Shown: positions 26,594-37,318, counted from the stretch's first letter. The stretch is DNA of 64,000 nt from Mesorhizobium carmichaelinearum (GCF_900199455.1 NZ_FZQR01000012.1:124001-188000); one strand, 5' to 3'. A program made the numbers and translations. The notes: a model not told the origin generated them from the letters alone.

Positions 26594-27817
26594 ATGCATC
26601 TGCGTGACGGCCTCCAGACCCATGCGACCGTCAGGCAGCGCTACGACCATCTGGTGGAAACCGGCGCGGTCGAGCGCGATCCGGCGCAGGAACGCATCGC
26701 CGCCGCGCTCGACCGGCTGACCGATCAAATCTCCGCCAAGCGGCTGGCGCACAAATCGAGTGCGCTGGGCTGGCTGTTCGCCCGCAAGCGCGAGACGCGG
26801 GACATCGTCAGGGGTCTCTACATCCATGGCGGCGTCGGTCGCGGCAAGACCATGCTGATGGACATGTTCTTCGAGCTGCTGCCGGTCCGGCGCAAGCGCC
26901 GCGTCCATTTCAACGACTTCATGGCCGATGTGCAGGACCGCATCCAGAAACACCGGCAGGCGCGCAAGAATGGCGACGCCAAGGAAGATGACCCGATCCC
27001 GCCGGTGGCCAAGGCACTGGCCGAGCAGGCCTGGGTGCTGTGCTTCGACGAATTCTCGGTCACCGACATCGCCGACGCGATGATCCTGTCCAGGCTGTTT
27101 TCGGCGCTGTTCACCAATGGCGTGGTACTGGTCGCCACCTCGAACGTGGCGCCGGAAAATCTCTACCGCGACGGGCTCAATCGCCAGCTGTTCCTGCCGT
27201 TCATAGGCATCCTGGAACGGCACACCCACATTCTGTCGCTCGACAGCGACAAGGACTATCGGCTGGAAAAGCTCGCCCGCACGCCGGTCTATGTCACGCC
27301 GGCCGATGAAGCGGCCGACCGGACACTCGATGAGGCCTGGCGGACGATGACGCGCGGCGCGCCGACGGCCGCGACCTCGCTGACCCTGAAGGGCCGGCAA
27401 GTGGTGGTGCCGGCTGCCGCCGGCGACGCGGCGCGGTTTTCCTTCGCCGATCTTTGCGAAAAACCGCTCGGCGCACGCGATTTCCTGGCCATCGCCGGGC
27501 GCTTCTCGACCGTCTTCATCGACCACATCCCAGTGCTGGGCGAAGGCAAGCGCAACGAGGCCAAGCGCTTCATCCTGTTGATCGACACGCTCTACGACCA
27601 CCATGTGCGGCTGGTCGTGAGCGCCGAGGCCGCGCCGCAGGAGCTGTATGTCGCCAAGCGCGGCGTCGAGGTGTTCGAGTTCGAACGCACCGCGTCACGA
27701 TTGATAGAGATGCAGAGCCGCGACTGGCTGGAGGACTGGGCGGACCGGCGGAAGGCGAAGGATCCGGCGAACAGGTTCGAAGGTCTGCACGGTGAGCCCC
27801 CTTCCGCTATCGGCTGA
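26594..27817 (+). CDS. zapE: Cell division protein ZapE / AFG1-like ATPase
   Basis: AAA-type ATPase of 407 residues. Walker A is GGVGRGKTM (79-87) and Walker B/sensor region LCFDEFSVTDIADAMIL is near residue 150. Motifs RVHFNDFMADVQDRI and FLPFIGILERH are characteristic. ZapE acts at the constricting division ring, and mitochondrial AFG1 homologues bind respiratory subunits. In rhizobia the gene commonly precedes mdh; here two minus-strand genes lie between them. Confidence 0.9.
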   Translation: MHLRDGLQTHATVRQRYDHLVETGAVERDPAQERIAAALDRLTDQISAKRLAHKSSALGWLFARKRETRDIVRGLYIHGGVGRGKTMLMDMFFELLPVRRKRRVHFNDFMADVQDRIQKHRQARKNGDAKEDDPIPPVAKALAEQAWVLCFDEFSVTDIADAMILSRLFSALFTNGVVLVATSNVAPENLYRDGLNRQLFLPFIGILERHTHILSLDSDKDYRLEKLARTPVYVTPADEAADRTLDEAWRTMTRGAPTAATSLTLKGRQVVVPAAAGDAARFSFADLCEKPLGARDFLAIAGRFSTVFIDHIPVLGEGKRNEAKRFILLIDTLYDHHVRLVVSAEAAPQELYVAKRGVEVFEFERTASRLIEMQSRDWLEDWADRRKAKDPANRFEGLHGEPPSAIG

Positions 27818-27822
27818 GCCCT

Positions 27823-28161
27823 TCAGGCCGGTGGCAAGGTTCCGGCTACAACTGTGTAGTGATCGACGAATTCGGATTTCTCCAGGAGATAGCGATCATC
27901 TTCCGGGTAGTAGCGGGCCAGTTCCGGCGCGTCGCCGGCAAAGCCTCGGACGGCGTCCATTGATGACCACCAGCTCAACGTGACGATCTTCGTCGTGCCG
28001 TCGCCACGATCACGCATAAGCATCTGGAAGCCGCGATTGCCTGCCGTGGCCGCGTAATCGAGCCCCCCGGTCCTCCCGACATAGGCGGCATAGGCAGCGC
28101 GATCCCGTGTGCGGATGATGGATGACCAGCGACGCAGAATGAGAGGTTCTGTTTCGGTCAT
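27823..28161 (-). CDS. Antibiotic biosynthesis monooxygenase-like (ABM) domain protein
   Basis: Small protein of 112 residues with a dimeric alpha-beta-barrel pattern: LILRRWSSIIRTRDRAAYAAYV, GNRGFQMLMRDRGDGTTKIVTLSWWSSMDAVRGFAG and ARYYPEDDRYLLE. This matches the ABM-domain/YdhR-like group, some of which degrade heme or oxidise quinones; no catalytic residue is obvious here. AAGGAG lies 6 bases before ATG 28161. Only 5 bases separate it from the convergent zapE stop. Confidence 0.75.
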   Translation of the reverse strand: MTETEPLILRRWSSIIRTRDRAAYAAYVGRTGGLDYAATAGNRGFQMLMRDRGDGTTKIVTLSWWSSMDAVRGFAGDAPELARYYPEDDRYLLEKSEFVDHYTVVAGTLPPA

Positions 28162-28208
28162 GGCTAACTCCTTGTTGTCGTGGCCGCGAAGCGACCCATC
28201 TGCATGGT

Positions 28209-28613
28209 CTAGAGCCTGTAAACGTACATCACGAACGGCTCGGCCACCGAATCGCGAGACTCATAAAGCGCGCGAGCGGCGAGATTGTCTGGCTCGGTGC
28301 CGACCCAGGCCTCTTCGCAGCCATGCTCCCTGCCGATCGCGAACATTGCGTCGAGCATCTTGCGCGCAATGCCCTGGCGCTGGAATGCGGGTGATACGCC
28401 GACCTCGTCGATGTAAAGTTCGCTGACCTTGTCGGCGATGGATGACCGCGGCGCACTGGCCGACGACCACGCCGTCGGCGAGGGCAACGACCATGAAATG
28501 GACTGGCTGGCTAAGATAGGCTGCCAATCGATCGGCCTGACCGACTCGTCGAGCATCCCCGACAACCCGCATCACAAGGGCGTCATCGCCTCTTCAAGCC
28601 TTCTGATTGTCAC
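28209..28613 (-). pseudogene. GNAT acetyltransferase, AAC(6')-like, broken by two frameshifts
   Basis: Three frames are needed to read a complete GNAT protein. GTG 28613 begins VTIRRLEE. A second frame continues DDALVMRVVGDARRVGQ and SQPVHFMVVALADGVVVG, ending CAAVIH. A third carries DKVSELYIDEVGVSPAFQRQ, then GIARKMLDAMF and EAWVGTEPDNLAARALYES to the stop at 28209. The breaks are near 28592 and 28440. The joined product resembles aminoglycoside 6'-acetyltransferase-like proteins (ELYI-x-EVGV and EAWVGTEPDN motifs). Two breaks in one gene make a real pseudogene more likely than sequencing error. Confidence 0.7.
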
Positions 28614-28854
28614 CCTAATTGTGTAATCTGAGGCAAGTCGGCTTACAAACTTTGACGTTTACGTAAGTCCCAATCCATCTAACCGATTGAAAATGCTCAC
28701 TCCAAAATAATCGTTTGAATTTATCTTGCACCGGGGCTATTGGGTGCGGCGAAATCTCACGGGTTTCCGCAGCATTCCGGCCTCTTCCTCGATGCCGTCA
28801 TCAAGTCGCTAAAGACTTGAGGCACCGTAACAGACAAAGGGAAAATATCCTCAC

Positions 28855-29823
28855 ATGGCACGCAACAAGATAGCGCTTATCGGCTCGGGCATGATCGGCG
28901 GCACGCTGGCTCACATGATCGGCCTCAAGGACCTCGGTGACGTGGTTCTGTTCGATATCGCCGAGGGTATTCCGCAAGGCAAGGGGCTCGATATCGCGCA
29001 GTCGTCGCCGGTCGATGGTTTCGACTCCCGGCTGACCGGCGTCAACGACTATGCCGGCATCGAGGGTGCCGATGTCTGCATCGTCACCGCCGGCGTGCCG
29101 CGCAAGCCGGGCATGAGCCGCGATGACCTTTTGGGCATCAACCTGAAGGTCATGGAACAGGTCGGCGCCGGTTTGAAGAAGTATGCGCCAAAGGCTTTCG
29201 TCATCTGCATCACCAACCCGCTCGATGCCATGGTGTGGGCGCTGCAGAAGTTTTCCGGCCTGCCCAAGACCCATGTCGTCGGCATGGCCGGCGTGCTCGA
29301 CAGCGCGCGCTTCCGTTATTTCCTGGCCGAGGAATTCAAGGTTTCGGTCGAGGACGTCACCGCCTTCGTGCTTGGCGGCCACGGCGATTCCATGGTGCCG
29401 ATGATCCGCTATTCCACGGTCTCGGGCATTCCGCTGCCCGACCTCGTCAAGATGGGCTGGACCTCGAAGGAAAAGCTCGACCAGATCGTCCAGCGCACCC
29501 GTGATGGCGGCGCCGAGATCGTCGGCCTGCTCAAGACCGGCTCCGCCTACTATGCGCCGGCCGCCTCGGCGATCCAGATGGCCGAAGCCTATCTCAAGGA
29601 CAAGAAGCGCGTGCTGCCTTGCGCTGCCCACCTCTCCGGCCATTATGGCGTCAAGGGCACCTATGTCGGCGTGCCCGTGGTGATCGGCGCCGGCGGCGTC
29701 GAGCGCATCATCGAGATCGACCTCAACAAGAGCGAACAGAAGATGTTCGATTCTTCGGTGGCGACCGTGCAGGGCCTGACCGAGGCCTGCGTCAAGATCG
29801 CGCCTCAGCTCGCCTCGAAGTAA
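28855..29823 (+). CDS. mdh: Malate dehydrogenase
   Basis: NAD-dependent enzyme (malate to oxaloacetate), 322 residues of the LDH-like MDH class. The nucleotide loop is IGSGMIGGTLAH, the substrate arginines R83, R89 and R153 are present, and the catalytic His176 lies in GGHGDSMVP. It begins the TCA cluster and is followed 50 bases later by sucC. AAAGGGAAAA is upstream of the ATG. A TTGACG hexamer at 28652-28657 might be a -35 element but no good -10 follows. Confidence 0.97.
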   Translation: MARNKIALIGSGMIGGTLAHMIGLKDLGDVVLFDIAEGIPQGKGLDIAQSSPVDGFDSRLTGVNDYAGIEGADVCIVTAGVPRKPGMSRDDLLGINLKVMEQVGAGLKKYAPKAFVICITNPLDAMVWALQKFSGLPKTHVVGMAGVLDSARFRYFLAEEFKVSVEDVTAFVLGGHGDSMVPMIRYSTVSGIPLPDLVKMGWTSKEKLDQIVQRTRDGGAEIVGLLKTGSAYYAPAASAIQMAEAYLKDKKRVLPCAAHLSGHYGVKGTYVGVPVVIGAGGVERIIEIDLNKSEQKMFDSSVATVQGLTEACVKIAPQLASK

Positions 29824-29873
29824 ACCTTAGCCAAAAAACAACCCCGGCAAAAAAGACCTGGAGATCGTTCCCA

Positions 29874-31067
<1,194 letters not shown>

Positions 31068-31071
31068 GCCT

Positions 31072-31443
31072 GTGCCTCCGCGCAAGATAAACCTCGTCGA
31101 GGCGGCGGATCAGAAGATCAGCAAGGTCTTCGATCCGCACATCGCCGGCGACGTCAATGACAGCCAGGCAAAGGTCGCCAAATTCGGCGCGACCTTCGAC
31201 TGGCACGCGCATGACAATGAGGACGAGGCGTTCCTCGTGCTTCGCGGGCGCATTGCCATCGATTTCCGCGACGGCCCTGTCGAACTCGGCGAGGGCGATT
31301 TCATCGTCGTGCCGCGTGGTGTCGAGCACCGGCCGCGCTCGCTCACCGCCGAGCCCGTGGTGCTGATGTTCGAGCCGGCGACGACGCTCAACACCGGCAA
31401 CGCCAAGAGCGATCTCACCGTCACCGACCTGAAGCGGCTCTGA
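31072..31443 (+). CDS. Cupin-domain protein
   Basis: Single-domain cupin of 123 residues with the two motifs in good form: FDWHAHDNEDEAFLVLRGRI (H-x-H-x5-E) and VVPRGVEHRPRS (P-x-G-x2-H). A metal site is therefore likely. It starts with GTG 31072, four bases after the sucC stop, so it is probably translated from the suc transcript. Function is unknown; a sugar- or acid-binding isomerase or sensor role would be a guess. Confidence 0.82.
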   Translation: MPPRKINLVEAADQKISKVFDPHIAGDVNDSQAKVAKFGATFDWHAHDNEDEAFLVLRGRIAIDFRDGPVELGEGDFIVVPRGVEHRPRSLTAEPVVLMFEPATTLNTGNAKSDLTVTDLKRL

Positions 31444-31446
31444 CCG

Positions 31447-31944
31447 ATGAACGCGGCTTCCTTCTCATCGCTTTCCGCCGATCACCAGCGCCTGCAGGCG
31501 CTGCTCGGCGCGTGGCGCGGCGAGGAAGAGGTGGCGGACACGCAATGGGCCGATGGCGGCACGGCGACTTCCGAAGTGCTGGCAGAGGCACAGTTCGGCG
31601 GACTGTTCGTGGTGCAGCGCTATCGCCAGCGCCGTGACGGCACGATTTCCTTCGGTTCGCACAATGTGTTCGGCTTCGACCAGCAGAACAGCGTGGTCAC
31701 CATGCACCAGTTCGATTCGATGGGCTTTGTGCCGGCCTCGCCGGCCACAGGCACGTGGAGCGGCAATGAACTGGTTCTGGAGCGGTCGTCGCCGCGCGGC
31801 GCGGCACGCGTGACGTATATTTTCGACGATGCCGACACCTACCGCATGCGACTGCATTTCAAACCCGCCGGCAGCAATGGCTGGCAAGACATGGTGAGCG
31901 GCGTCTACCGGCGCGTCTCGCCTTCCTCGATCAACGGTTTTTAG
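31447..31944 (+). CDS. DUF1579-like protein
   Basis: Predicted cytoplasmic protein of 165 residues resembling DUF1579/lipocalin-like proteins: LQALLGAWRGEEEV near the N-terminus, then FGGLFVVQRYRQRRDG, GSHNVFGFDQQN and LHFKPAGSNGWQDMVSGVYRR. It lies three bases after the cupin gene and 12 bases before sucD, inside the suc operon. No enzymatic motif is visible. Confidence 0.7.
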   Translation: MNAASFSSLSADHQRLQALLGAWRGEEEVADTQWADGGTATSEVLAEAQFGGLFVVQRYRQRRDGTISFGSHNVFGFDQQNSVVTMHQFDSMGFVPASPATGTWSGNELVLERSSPRGAARVTYIFDDADTYRMRLHFKPAGSNGWQDMVSGVYRRVSPSSINGF

Positions 31945-31956
31945 AAAAGGGCTCCG

Positions 31957-32859
31957 ATGTCCATTCTCGTCGACAAGAACACCAAAGTGCTGGTGCAGGG
32001 CCTGACCGGCAAGACCGGCACGTTCCACACCGAACAGGCGCTGGCCTATCACGGCACCAAGATGGTGGGCGGCATCCATCCCAAGAAGGGCGGCGAGACC
32101 TGGACCGGGTCGAAGGGCGAGAGCCTGCCGATCTTCGCCACCGTCGCCGAGGGCAAAGAAAAGACCGGCGCCAATGCGTCCGTCGTCTATGTGCCGCCGG
32201 CGGGTGCGGCCGAAGCGATCCTGGAAGCGATCGAGGCGGAGATACCGCTGATCATCTGCATCACCGAAGGCATTCCGGTGATGGACATGATCAAGGTCAA
32301 GGCGCGGCTCGACCGCTCGACCTCGCGGCTGATTGGCCCGAATTGCCCGGGCGTACTCACCCCCAACGAGTGCAAGATCGGCATCATGCCCGGAAACATC
32401 TTCCGCAAGGGCTCGGTCGGCGTTGTTTCGCGCTCGGGAACCCTTACCTATGAGGCCGTGTTCCAGACCACCAATGTCGGCCTCGGCCAGACCACCGCCG
32501 TCGGCATTGGCGGCGACCCGGTCAAGGGCACCGAGTTCATCGACGTGCTCGAGATGTTCCTGGCCGATGACGAGACCAAGTCGATCATCATGATCGGCGA
32601 GATCGGCGGTTCGGCCGAGGAAGACGCCGCGCAGTTCCTCAAGGACGAAGCCAAGCGTGGCCGCAAGAAGCCGATGGCCGGCTTCATCGCCGGGCGCACG
32701 GCACCGGCCGGCCGCACCATGGGCCATGCGGGCGCGGTCATCTCCGGCGGCAAGGGCGGCGCCGAGGACAAGATCGCGGCAATGGAATCGGCCGGGATCA
32801 AAGTATCGCCCTCGCCGGCACGGCTGGGCACGACCTTGGTCGAGGCGATCAAGGGTTAA
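31957..32859 (+). CDS. sucD: Succinyl-CoA synthetase alpha subunit
   Basis: CoA-binding, phosphohistidine-bearing subunit, 300 residues. It begins with SILVDKNTKVLVQGLTGKTG (CoA site), has GPNCPGVLTPNECKIGIMPG and GVVSRSGTLTYEAV, and the active-site histidine (about H257) lies in MGHAGAVISGGKGGAEDK. It partners SucC, which is separated by two extra genes. A 23-bp mirror repeat follows at once. Confidence 0.97.
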   Translation: MSILVDKNTKVLVQGLTGKTGTFHTEQALAYHGTKMVGGIHPKKGGETWTGSKGESLPIFATVAEGKEKTGANASVVYVPPAGAAEAILEAIEAEIPLIICITEGIPVMDMIKVKARLDRSTSRLIGPNCPGVLTPNECKIGIMPGNIFRKGSVGVVSRSGTLTYEAVFQTTNVGLGQTTAVGIGGDPVKGTEFIDVLEMFLADDETKSIIMIGEIGGSAEEDAAQFLKDEAKRGRKKPMAGFIAGRTAPAGRTMGHAGAVISGGKGGAEDKIAAMESAGIKVSPSPARLGTTLVEAIKG

Positions 32860-32955
32860 AGTGAGTAGTCATTAGTGAGTAGTGAAAAGGGAAGAACGTG
32901 TGAGTGGCTGCTGAGCGGGAAATTTCTATTTTCTACTCACTACTGACTACTCACT
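32860..32955. repeat. Mirror repeat of GTGAGTA heptamers between sucD and sucA
   Basis: Left arm 32860-32882 and right arm 32933-32955 are reverse complements with one mismatch over 23 bp, built from GTGAGTAGT units. It is the same heptamer as at 8362-8423. Here the flanking genes are codirectional, so the hairpin would lie within the suc operon, 45 bases before sucA. Confidence 0.85.
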
Positions 32956-32999
32956 ATTCCCCTTGAAGAAGGAGACGGAGCCAGGCTCCGCGGACAAAA

Positions 33000-35987
33000 A
33001 TGGCAAGACAAGATCAGGCCAACGACCAATTTTCGCTCACCTCATTCCTTTATGGCGGCAACGCCGATTACATCGACGCGCTCTATGCCGCCTATGAGGA
33101 CGACCCGGAATCAGTCAATCCGGAGTGGCAGGAGTTCTTCGCCGGGCTGAAGGACGACGCCGGCGATGTGCGCAAGAACGCCAAGGGCGCTTCCTGGGCA
33201 AGGCCGTCCTGGCCGCTGCAGGCCAATGGCGAATTGGTGTCGGCGCTCGACGGCAATTGGGGCATCGTCGAGAAGCACCTGGAGAAGAAGGTCAAGGACA
33301 AGGCGGTCACCAACGGCGTCGTGCTCTCCGATGCCGACGTGCACCAGGCGACACGCGATTCCGTGCGCGCCATCATGATGATCCGTGCCTACCGCATGCG
33401 CGGCCATCTGCACGCCAATCTCGACCCACTCGGCATCGCCAAACCGCTCGAGGACTACAACGAACTGTCGCCGGAAAACTACGGCTTCACCGCCGCAGAC
33501 TATGACCGGCAGATCTTCCTCGACAATGTTCTGGGTCTCGAATTCGGCAGCATCCGGCAGATGCTGGAGATCCTGACCCGCACCTATTGCTCGACGCTCG
33601 GCGTCGAATTCATGCACATCTCCGATCCCGAAGAAAAGGCCTGGATCCAGGCGCGCATCGAGGGCGCCGACAAGGAGATCTCCTTCACCGCCACCGGCAA
33701 GAAGGCGATCCTGCAGAAGCTGGTCGAAGCGGAAGGTTTTGAGCAGTTCATCGACGTCAAATACAAGGGCACCAAGCGCTTCGGCCTCGATGGCAGCGAA
33801 GGGCTGATCCCGGCGCTGGAGCAGATCATCAAGCGCGGCGGCCAGCTCGGCATGAAGGAGATCGTGCTCGGCATGGCGCATCGCGGCCGGCTGAACGTGC
33901 TTTCCCAGGTAATGGCGAAGCCCCACCGCGCCATCTTCCACGAGTTCAAGGGCGGCTCGGCCGCCCCCGACGAGGTCGAAGGCTCGGGCGACGTGAAGTA
34001 CCATCTCGGCGCCTCGTCGGACCGTGAGTTCGACGGCAACAAGGTGCATCTGTCGCTGACCGCCAACCCGTCGCACCTCGAAATCGTCGATCCCGTCGTG
34101 ATGGGCAAGGCGCGCGCCAAGCAGGACTATCTGTTCGGCCGCGGACGCGAGGAGATCGTGCCGCTGGAAGAGCGCGCCAAGGTGCTGCCGCTGCTGCTGC
34201 ATGGCGACGCCGCCTTCGCCGGCCAGGGCGTGATCGCCGAAATCCTCGGCCTGTCCGGCCTGCGCGGCCACCGCGTCGCCGGCACGCTGCATTTCATCAT
34301 CAACAACCAGATCGGCTTCACCACCAATCCGCGCTTCTCGCGCTCGTCGCCCTATCCGTCCGACGTCGCCAAGATGATCGAGGCGCCGATCTTCCACGTC
34401 AATGGCGACGACCCGGAAGCCGTGGTCCATGCCACCAAGGTGGCGATCGAATTCCGCATGAAGTTCCACAAGCCGGTGGTCGTGGACATGTTCTGCTACC
34501 GCCGCTTCGGCCACAATGAGGGCGACGAGCCGGCCTTCACCCAGCCGATCATGTACCGCAACATCCGCACCCACAAGACGACGGTGCAGATCTATGGCGA
34601 CCGGCTGATCGCCGAGGGCCACATCACCCAGGCCGAGCTCGACCAGATGAAAGCCGACTGGCGCGCGCATCTGGAATCTGAATGGGAAGTCGGCCAGCAC
34701 TACAAGCCCAACAAGGCCGATTGGCTGGATGGCGCCTGGTCTGGCCTGCGCACGGCCGACAACCAGGACGAACAAAGGCGCGGCAAGACCGCCGTGCCGG
34801 TGAAGACGCTGAAGGAAATCGGCAAGAAGCTGACCGAGGTGCCGAAGGGTTTCGAGGCGCACAAGACGATCATCCGTTTCCTCGAAAACCGCCGCGAGGC
34901 GATCGAATCCGGCGAAGGCATCGACTGGTCGACGGCCGAGGCGCTGGCTTTCGGCGCCATCCTGCTCGACGGCAATCCGATCCGCCTGTCAGGGCAGGAT
35001 TCCGAACGCGGCACCTTCTCGCAGCGCCATTCCGTGCTCTACGACCAGCGCGACGAGACCCGCTACATCCCGCTCAACAATCTGTCGGCGGCGCAGGCCG
35101 GCTACGAGGTCATCAACTCGATGCTGTCGGAAGAGGCGGTGCTGGGCTTCGAATATGGCTACAGCCTCGCCGAGCCGAAGGCGCTGACCTTGTGGGAAGC
35201 GCAGTTCGGCGACTTCGCCAACGGCGCCCAGGTGGTGTTCGACCAGTTCATCTCCTCTGGCGAGCGCAAGTGGCTCAGAATGTCGGGCCTCGTCTGCCTG
35301 TTGCCTCATGGCTATGAAGGCCAGGGTCCGGAACATTCCTCGGCCAGGCTCGAGCGCTTCCTGCAGCTTTGCGCCGAAGACAATATGCAAGTGGCCAACT
35401 GCACCACGCCGGCCAACTACTTCCACATCCTGCGGCGGCAGCTGAAGCGCGACTTCCGCAAGCCGCTGATCCTGATGACGCCGAAGTCGCTGCTGCGCCA
35501 CAAGCGGGCGGTGTCGACGCTGCCGGAAATCTCGGGCGAAAGCTCGTTCCACCGGCTGTTGTGGGACGACGCCCAGCTGTTGCCCAACCAGGCGATCAAG
35601 CTCACCAAGGACAGCAAGATCCGCCGCGTCGTGCTGTGCTCGGGCAAGGTCTATTACGACCTCTATGAAGAGCGCGAGAAGCGCGGCATCAACGACATCT
35701 ATCTGCTGCGCGTCGAACAGCTCTATCCGTTCCCGGCCAAGGCGCTGATCACCGAACTGTCACGTTTCCGCAACGCCGAGATGGTGTGGTGCCAGGAGGA
35801 GCCCAAGAACATGGGTGCCTGGTCGTTCATCGACCCGTATCTGGAATGGGTGCTGGCACATATCGACGCGAAGCATCAGCGGGTGCGCTACACCGGCCGG
35901 CCGGCGGCCGCGTCGCCGGCGACCGGCTTGATGTCCAAGCACCTTGCCCAGCTCGCCGCCTTGCTCGAAGACGCGCTCGGCGAATAA
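33000..35987 (+). CDS. sucA: 2-oxoglutarate dehydrogenase E1 component
   Basis: Thiamine-diphosphate-dependent decarboxylase of the OGDH complex, 995 residues, full length. The N-terminal FLYGGNADYIDALYAAYEDD helix is the E2-binding peptide. TPP/E1 landmarks include GMAHRGRLNVLSQVMAKPH, GDAAFAGQGVI, NNQIGFTT and FCYRRFGHNEGDEPAFTQP; the C-terminal half has LLPHGYEGQGPEHSSARLER. It is followed by sucB 31 bases downstream, the usual order. A conspicuous heptamer hairpin precedes it. Confidence 0.97.
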   Translation: MARQDQANDQFSLTSFLYGGNADYIDALYAAYEDDPESVNPEWQEFFAGLKDDAGDVRKNAKGASWARPSWPLQANGELVSALDGNWGIVEKHLEKKVKDKAVTNGVVLSDADVHQATRDSVRAIMMIRAYRMRGHLHANLDPLGIAKPLEDYNELSPENYGFTAADYDRQIFLDNVLGLEFGSIRQMLEILTRTYCSTLGVEFMHISDPEEKAWIQARIEGADKEISFTATGKKAILQKLVEAEGFEQFIDVKYKGTKRFGLDGSEGLIPALEQIIKRGGQLGMKEIVLGMAHRGRLNVLSQVMAKPHRAIFHEFKGGSAAPDEVEGSGDVKYHLGASSDREFDGNKVHLSLTANPSHLEIVDPVVMGKARAKQDYLFGRGREEIVPLEERAKVLPLLLHGDAAFAGQGVIAEILGLSGLRGHRVAGTLHFIINNQIGFTTNPRFSRSSPYPSDVAKMIEAPIFHVNGDDPEAVVHATKVAIEFRMKFHKPVVVDMFCYRRFGHNEGDEPAFTQPIMYRNIRTHKTTVQIYGDRLIAEGHITQAELDQMKADWRAHLESEWEVGQHYKPNKADWLDGAWSGLRTADNQDEQRRGKTAVPVKTLKEIGKKLTEVPKGFEAHKTIIRFLENRREAIESGEGIDWSTAEALAFGAILLDGNPIRLSGQDSERGTFSQRHSVLYDQRDETRYIPLNNLSAAQAGYEVINSMLSEEAVLGFEYGYSLAEPKALTLWEAQFGDFANGAQVVFDQFISSGERKWLRMSGLVCLLPHGYEGQGPEHSSARLERFLQLCAEDNMQVANCTTPANYFHILRRQLKRDFRKPLILMTPKSLLRHKRAVSTLPEISGESSFHRLLWDDAQLLPNQAIKLTKDSKIRRVVLCSGKVYYDLYEEREKRGINDIYLLRVEQLYPFPAKALITELSRFRNAEMVWCQEEPKNMGAWSFIDPYLEWVLAHIDAKHQRVRYTGRPAAASPATGLMSKHLAQLAALLEDALGE

Positions 35988-36018
35988 AGAACAGAACCGA
36001 CAAGAACGGACAGGCACA

Positions 36019-37302
36019 ATGGCTACCGAAATCCGCGTTCCCACTCTCGGCGAATCCGTCACCGAGGCGACCATCGGCAAATGGTTCAAGAAGGTCGGCG
36101 ATGCCATTGCCGTCGACGAGCCGCTGGTCGAGCTCGAAACCGACAAGGTGACGGTGGAAGTTCCAGCCGCCGCCGCCGGCACGCTGGGCGAAATCACCGC
36201 CAAGGAAGGCGAGACGGTCGCTGTCGGCGCTTTGCTAGGTTCGATCTCGGCAGGCGGCGCTGCCGCCCCGGCGACCAAGCCACAGGCTGTGTCGCAGGCC
36301 TCGTCGCCGGATGCGGCGCAGACCACCAAGCAGGCCGCGGCCGAGACCGCCAAGATCGCCGGCGATGCCGGCGCGGTCGAGCCGCGCAGCATGCCGCCGG
36401 CGCCGGCCGCGGCAAAACTGATCGCCGAGAACAATTTGTCGGTCGACCAGCTTTCCGGCTCGGGCAAGCGCGGCCAGGTGCTCAAGGGCGACGTGCTTGA
36501 TGCCATCTCCAAGGGCGCGCCGTCGCAGCCGGCCGAGACGCCGAAGGCGGCGCCGGCACCTGCACCGATTGCCGTTCGCGCGCCATCCTCGGGCGACGAT
36601 GCCTCGCGCGAAGAACGCGTGCGCATGACCAAATTGCGCCAGACCATCGCGCGCCGGCTGAAGGAAGCGCAGTCGACCGCCGCCATGCTGACCACCTTCA
36701 ACGAGGTCGACATGTCAGCGGTGATGGCGCTGCGGACCAAGTACAAGGACGTGTTCGAGAAGAAGCACGGCGTGAAGCTCGGCTTCATGGGCTTCTTCAC
36801 CAAGGCCGTCACCCACGCGCTGAAGGAAATCCCGGCGGTCAATGCCGAGATCGACGGCACCGACATCATCTACAAGAATTTCGCCCATGTCGGCGTCGCC
36901 GTCGGCACCGAGAAGGGCCTTGTCGTGCCTGTCGTGCGCGATGCCGACCAGATGTCCATCGCCGAGATCGAGAAGGAGATCGGCCGGCTGGGCATCGCCG
37001 CGCGCGACGGCAAGCTGTCGGTCGCCGACATGCAGGGCGGTACCTTCACCATCTCCAATGGCGGCGTTTACGGCTCGCTGATGTCGACGCCGATCCTCAA
37101 CGCGCCGCAATCGGGCATTCTGGGCATGCACAAGATCCAGGATCGGCCGGTCGTGGTCGGCGGCCAGGTCGTCATCCGGCCGATGATGTATCTGGCGCTG
37201 AGCTACGATCACCGCATCGTCGACGGCAAGGAAGCCGTGACCTTCCTGGTGCGCGTCAAGGAAAGCCTGGAGGATCCGGAACGGCTGGTGCTTGATCTCT
37301 AG
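36019..37302 (+). CDS. sucB: 2-oxoglutarate dehydrogenase E2, dihydrolipoyl succinyltransferase
   Basis: Core acyltransferase of the OGDH complex, 427 residues. The lipoyl domain carries ETDKVTVEV with lipoyl-lysine K43. A Pro/Ala linker leads to the E3-binding domain (AAAKLIAENNLS to GKRGQVLKGDVLDAI, about residues 132-163). The catalytic domain ends with SYDHRIVDGKEA (H398). ATG 36019 is the family start; an earlier in-frame start lies inside sucA. Confidence 0.97.
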   Translation: MATEIRVPTLGESVTEATIGKWFKKVGDAIAVDEPLVELETDKVTVEVPAAAAGTLGEITAKEGETVAVGALLGSISAGGAAAPATKPQAVSQASSPDAAQTTKQAAAETAKIAGDAGAVEPRSMPPAPAAAKLIAENNLSVDQLSGSGKRGQVLKGDVLDAISKGAPSQPAETPKAAPAPAPIAVRAPSSGDDASREERVRMTKLRQTIARRLKEAQSTAAMLTTFNEVDMSAVMALRTKYKDVFEKKHGVKLGFMGFFTKAVTHALKEIPAVNAEIDGTDIIYKNFAHVGVAVGTEKGLVVPVVRDADQMSIAEIEKEIGRLGIAARDGKLSVADMQGGTFTISNGGVYGSLMSTPILNAPQSGILGMHKIQDRPVVVGGQVVIRPMMYLALSYDHRIVDGKEAVTFLVRVKESLEDPERLVLDL

Positions 37303-37318
37303 TCGGAGCTGATCCGCA

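Noticed and set aside
28652..28680. mdh promoter at TTGACG
   Set aside because: The -35-like hexamer is good but no acceptable -10 lies 16-18 bases downstream.
33111..34862. Long minus-strand frames opposite sucA, lpd (39364-40785), acnA (9842-11116) and sdhA (57865-59733)
   Set aside because: All lie opposite clear TCA-cycle genes, lack family motifs and show shadow composition.
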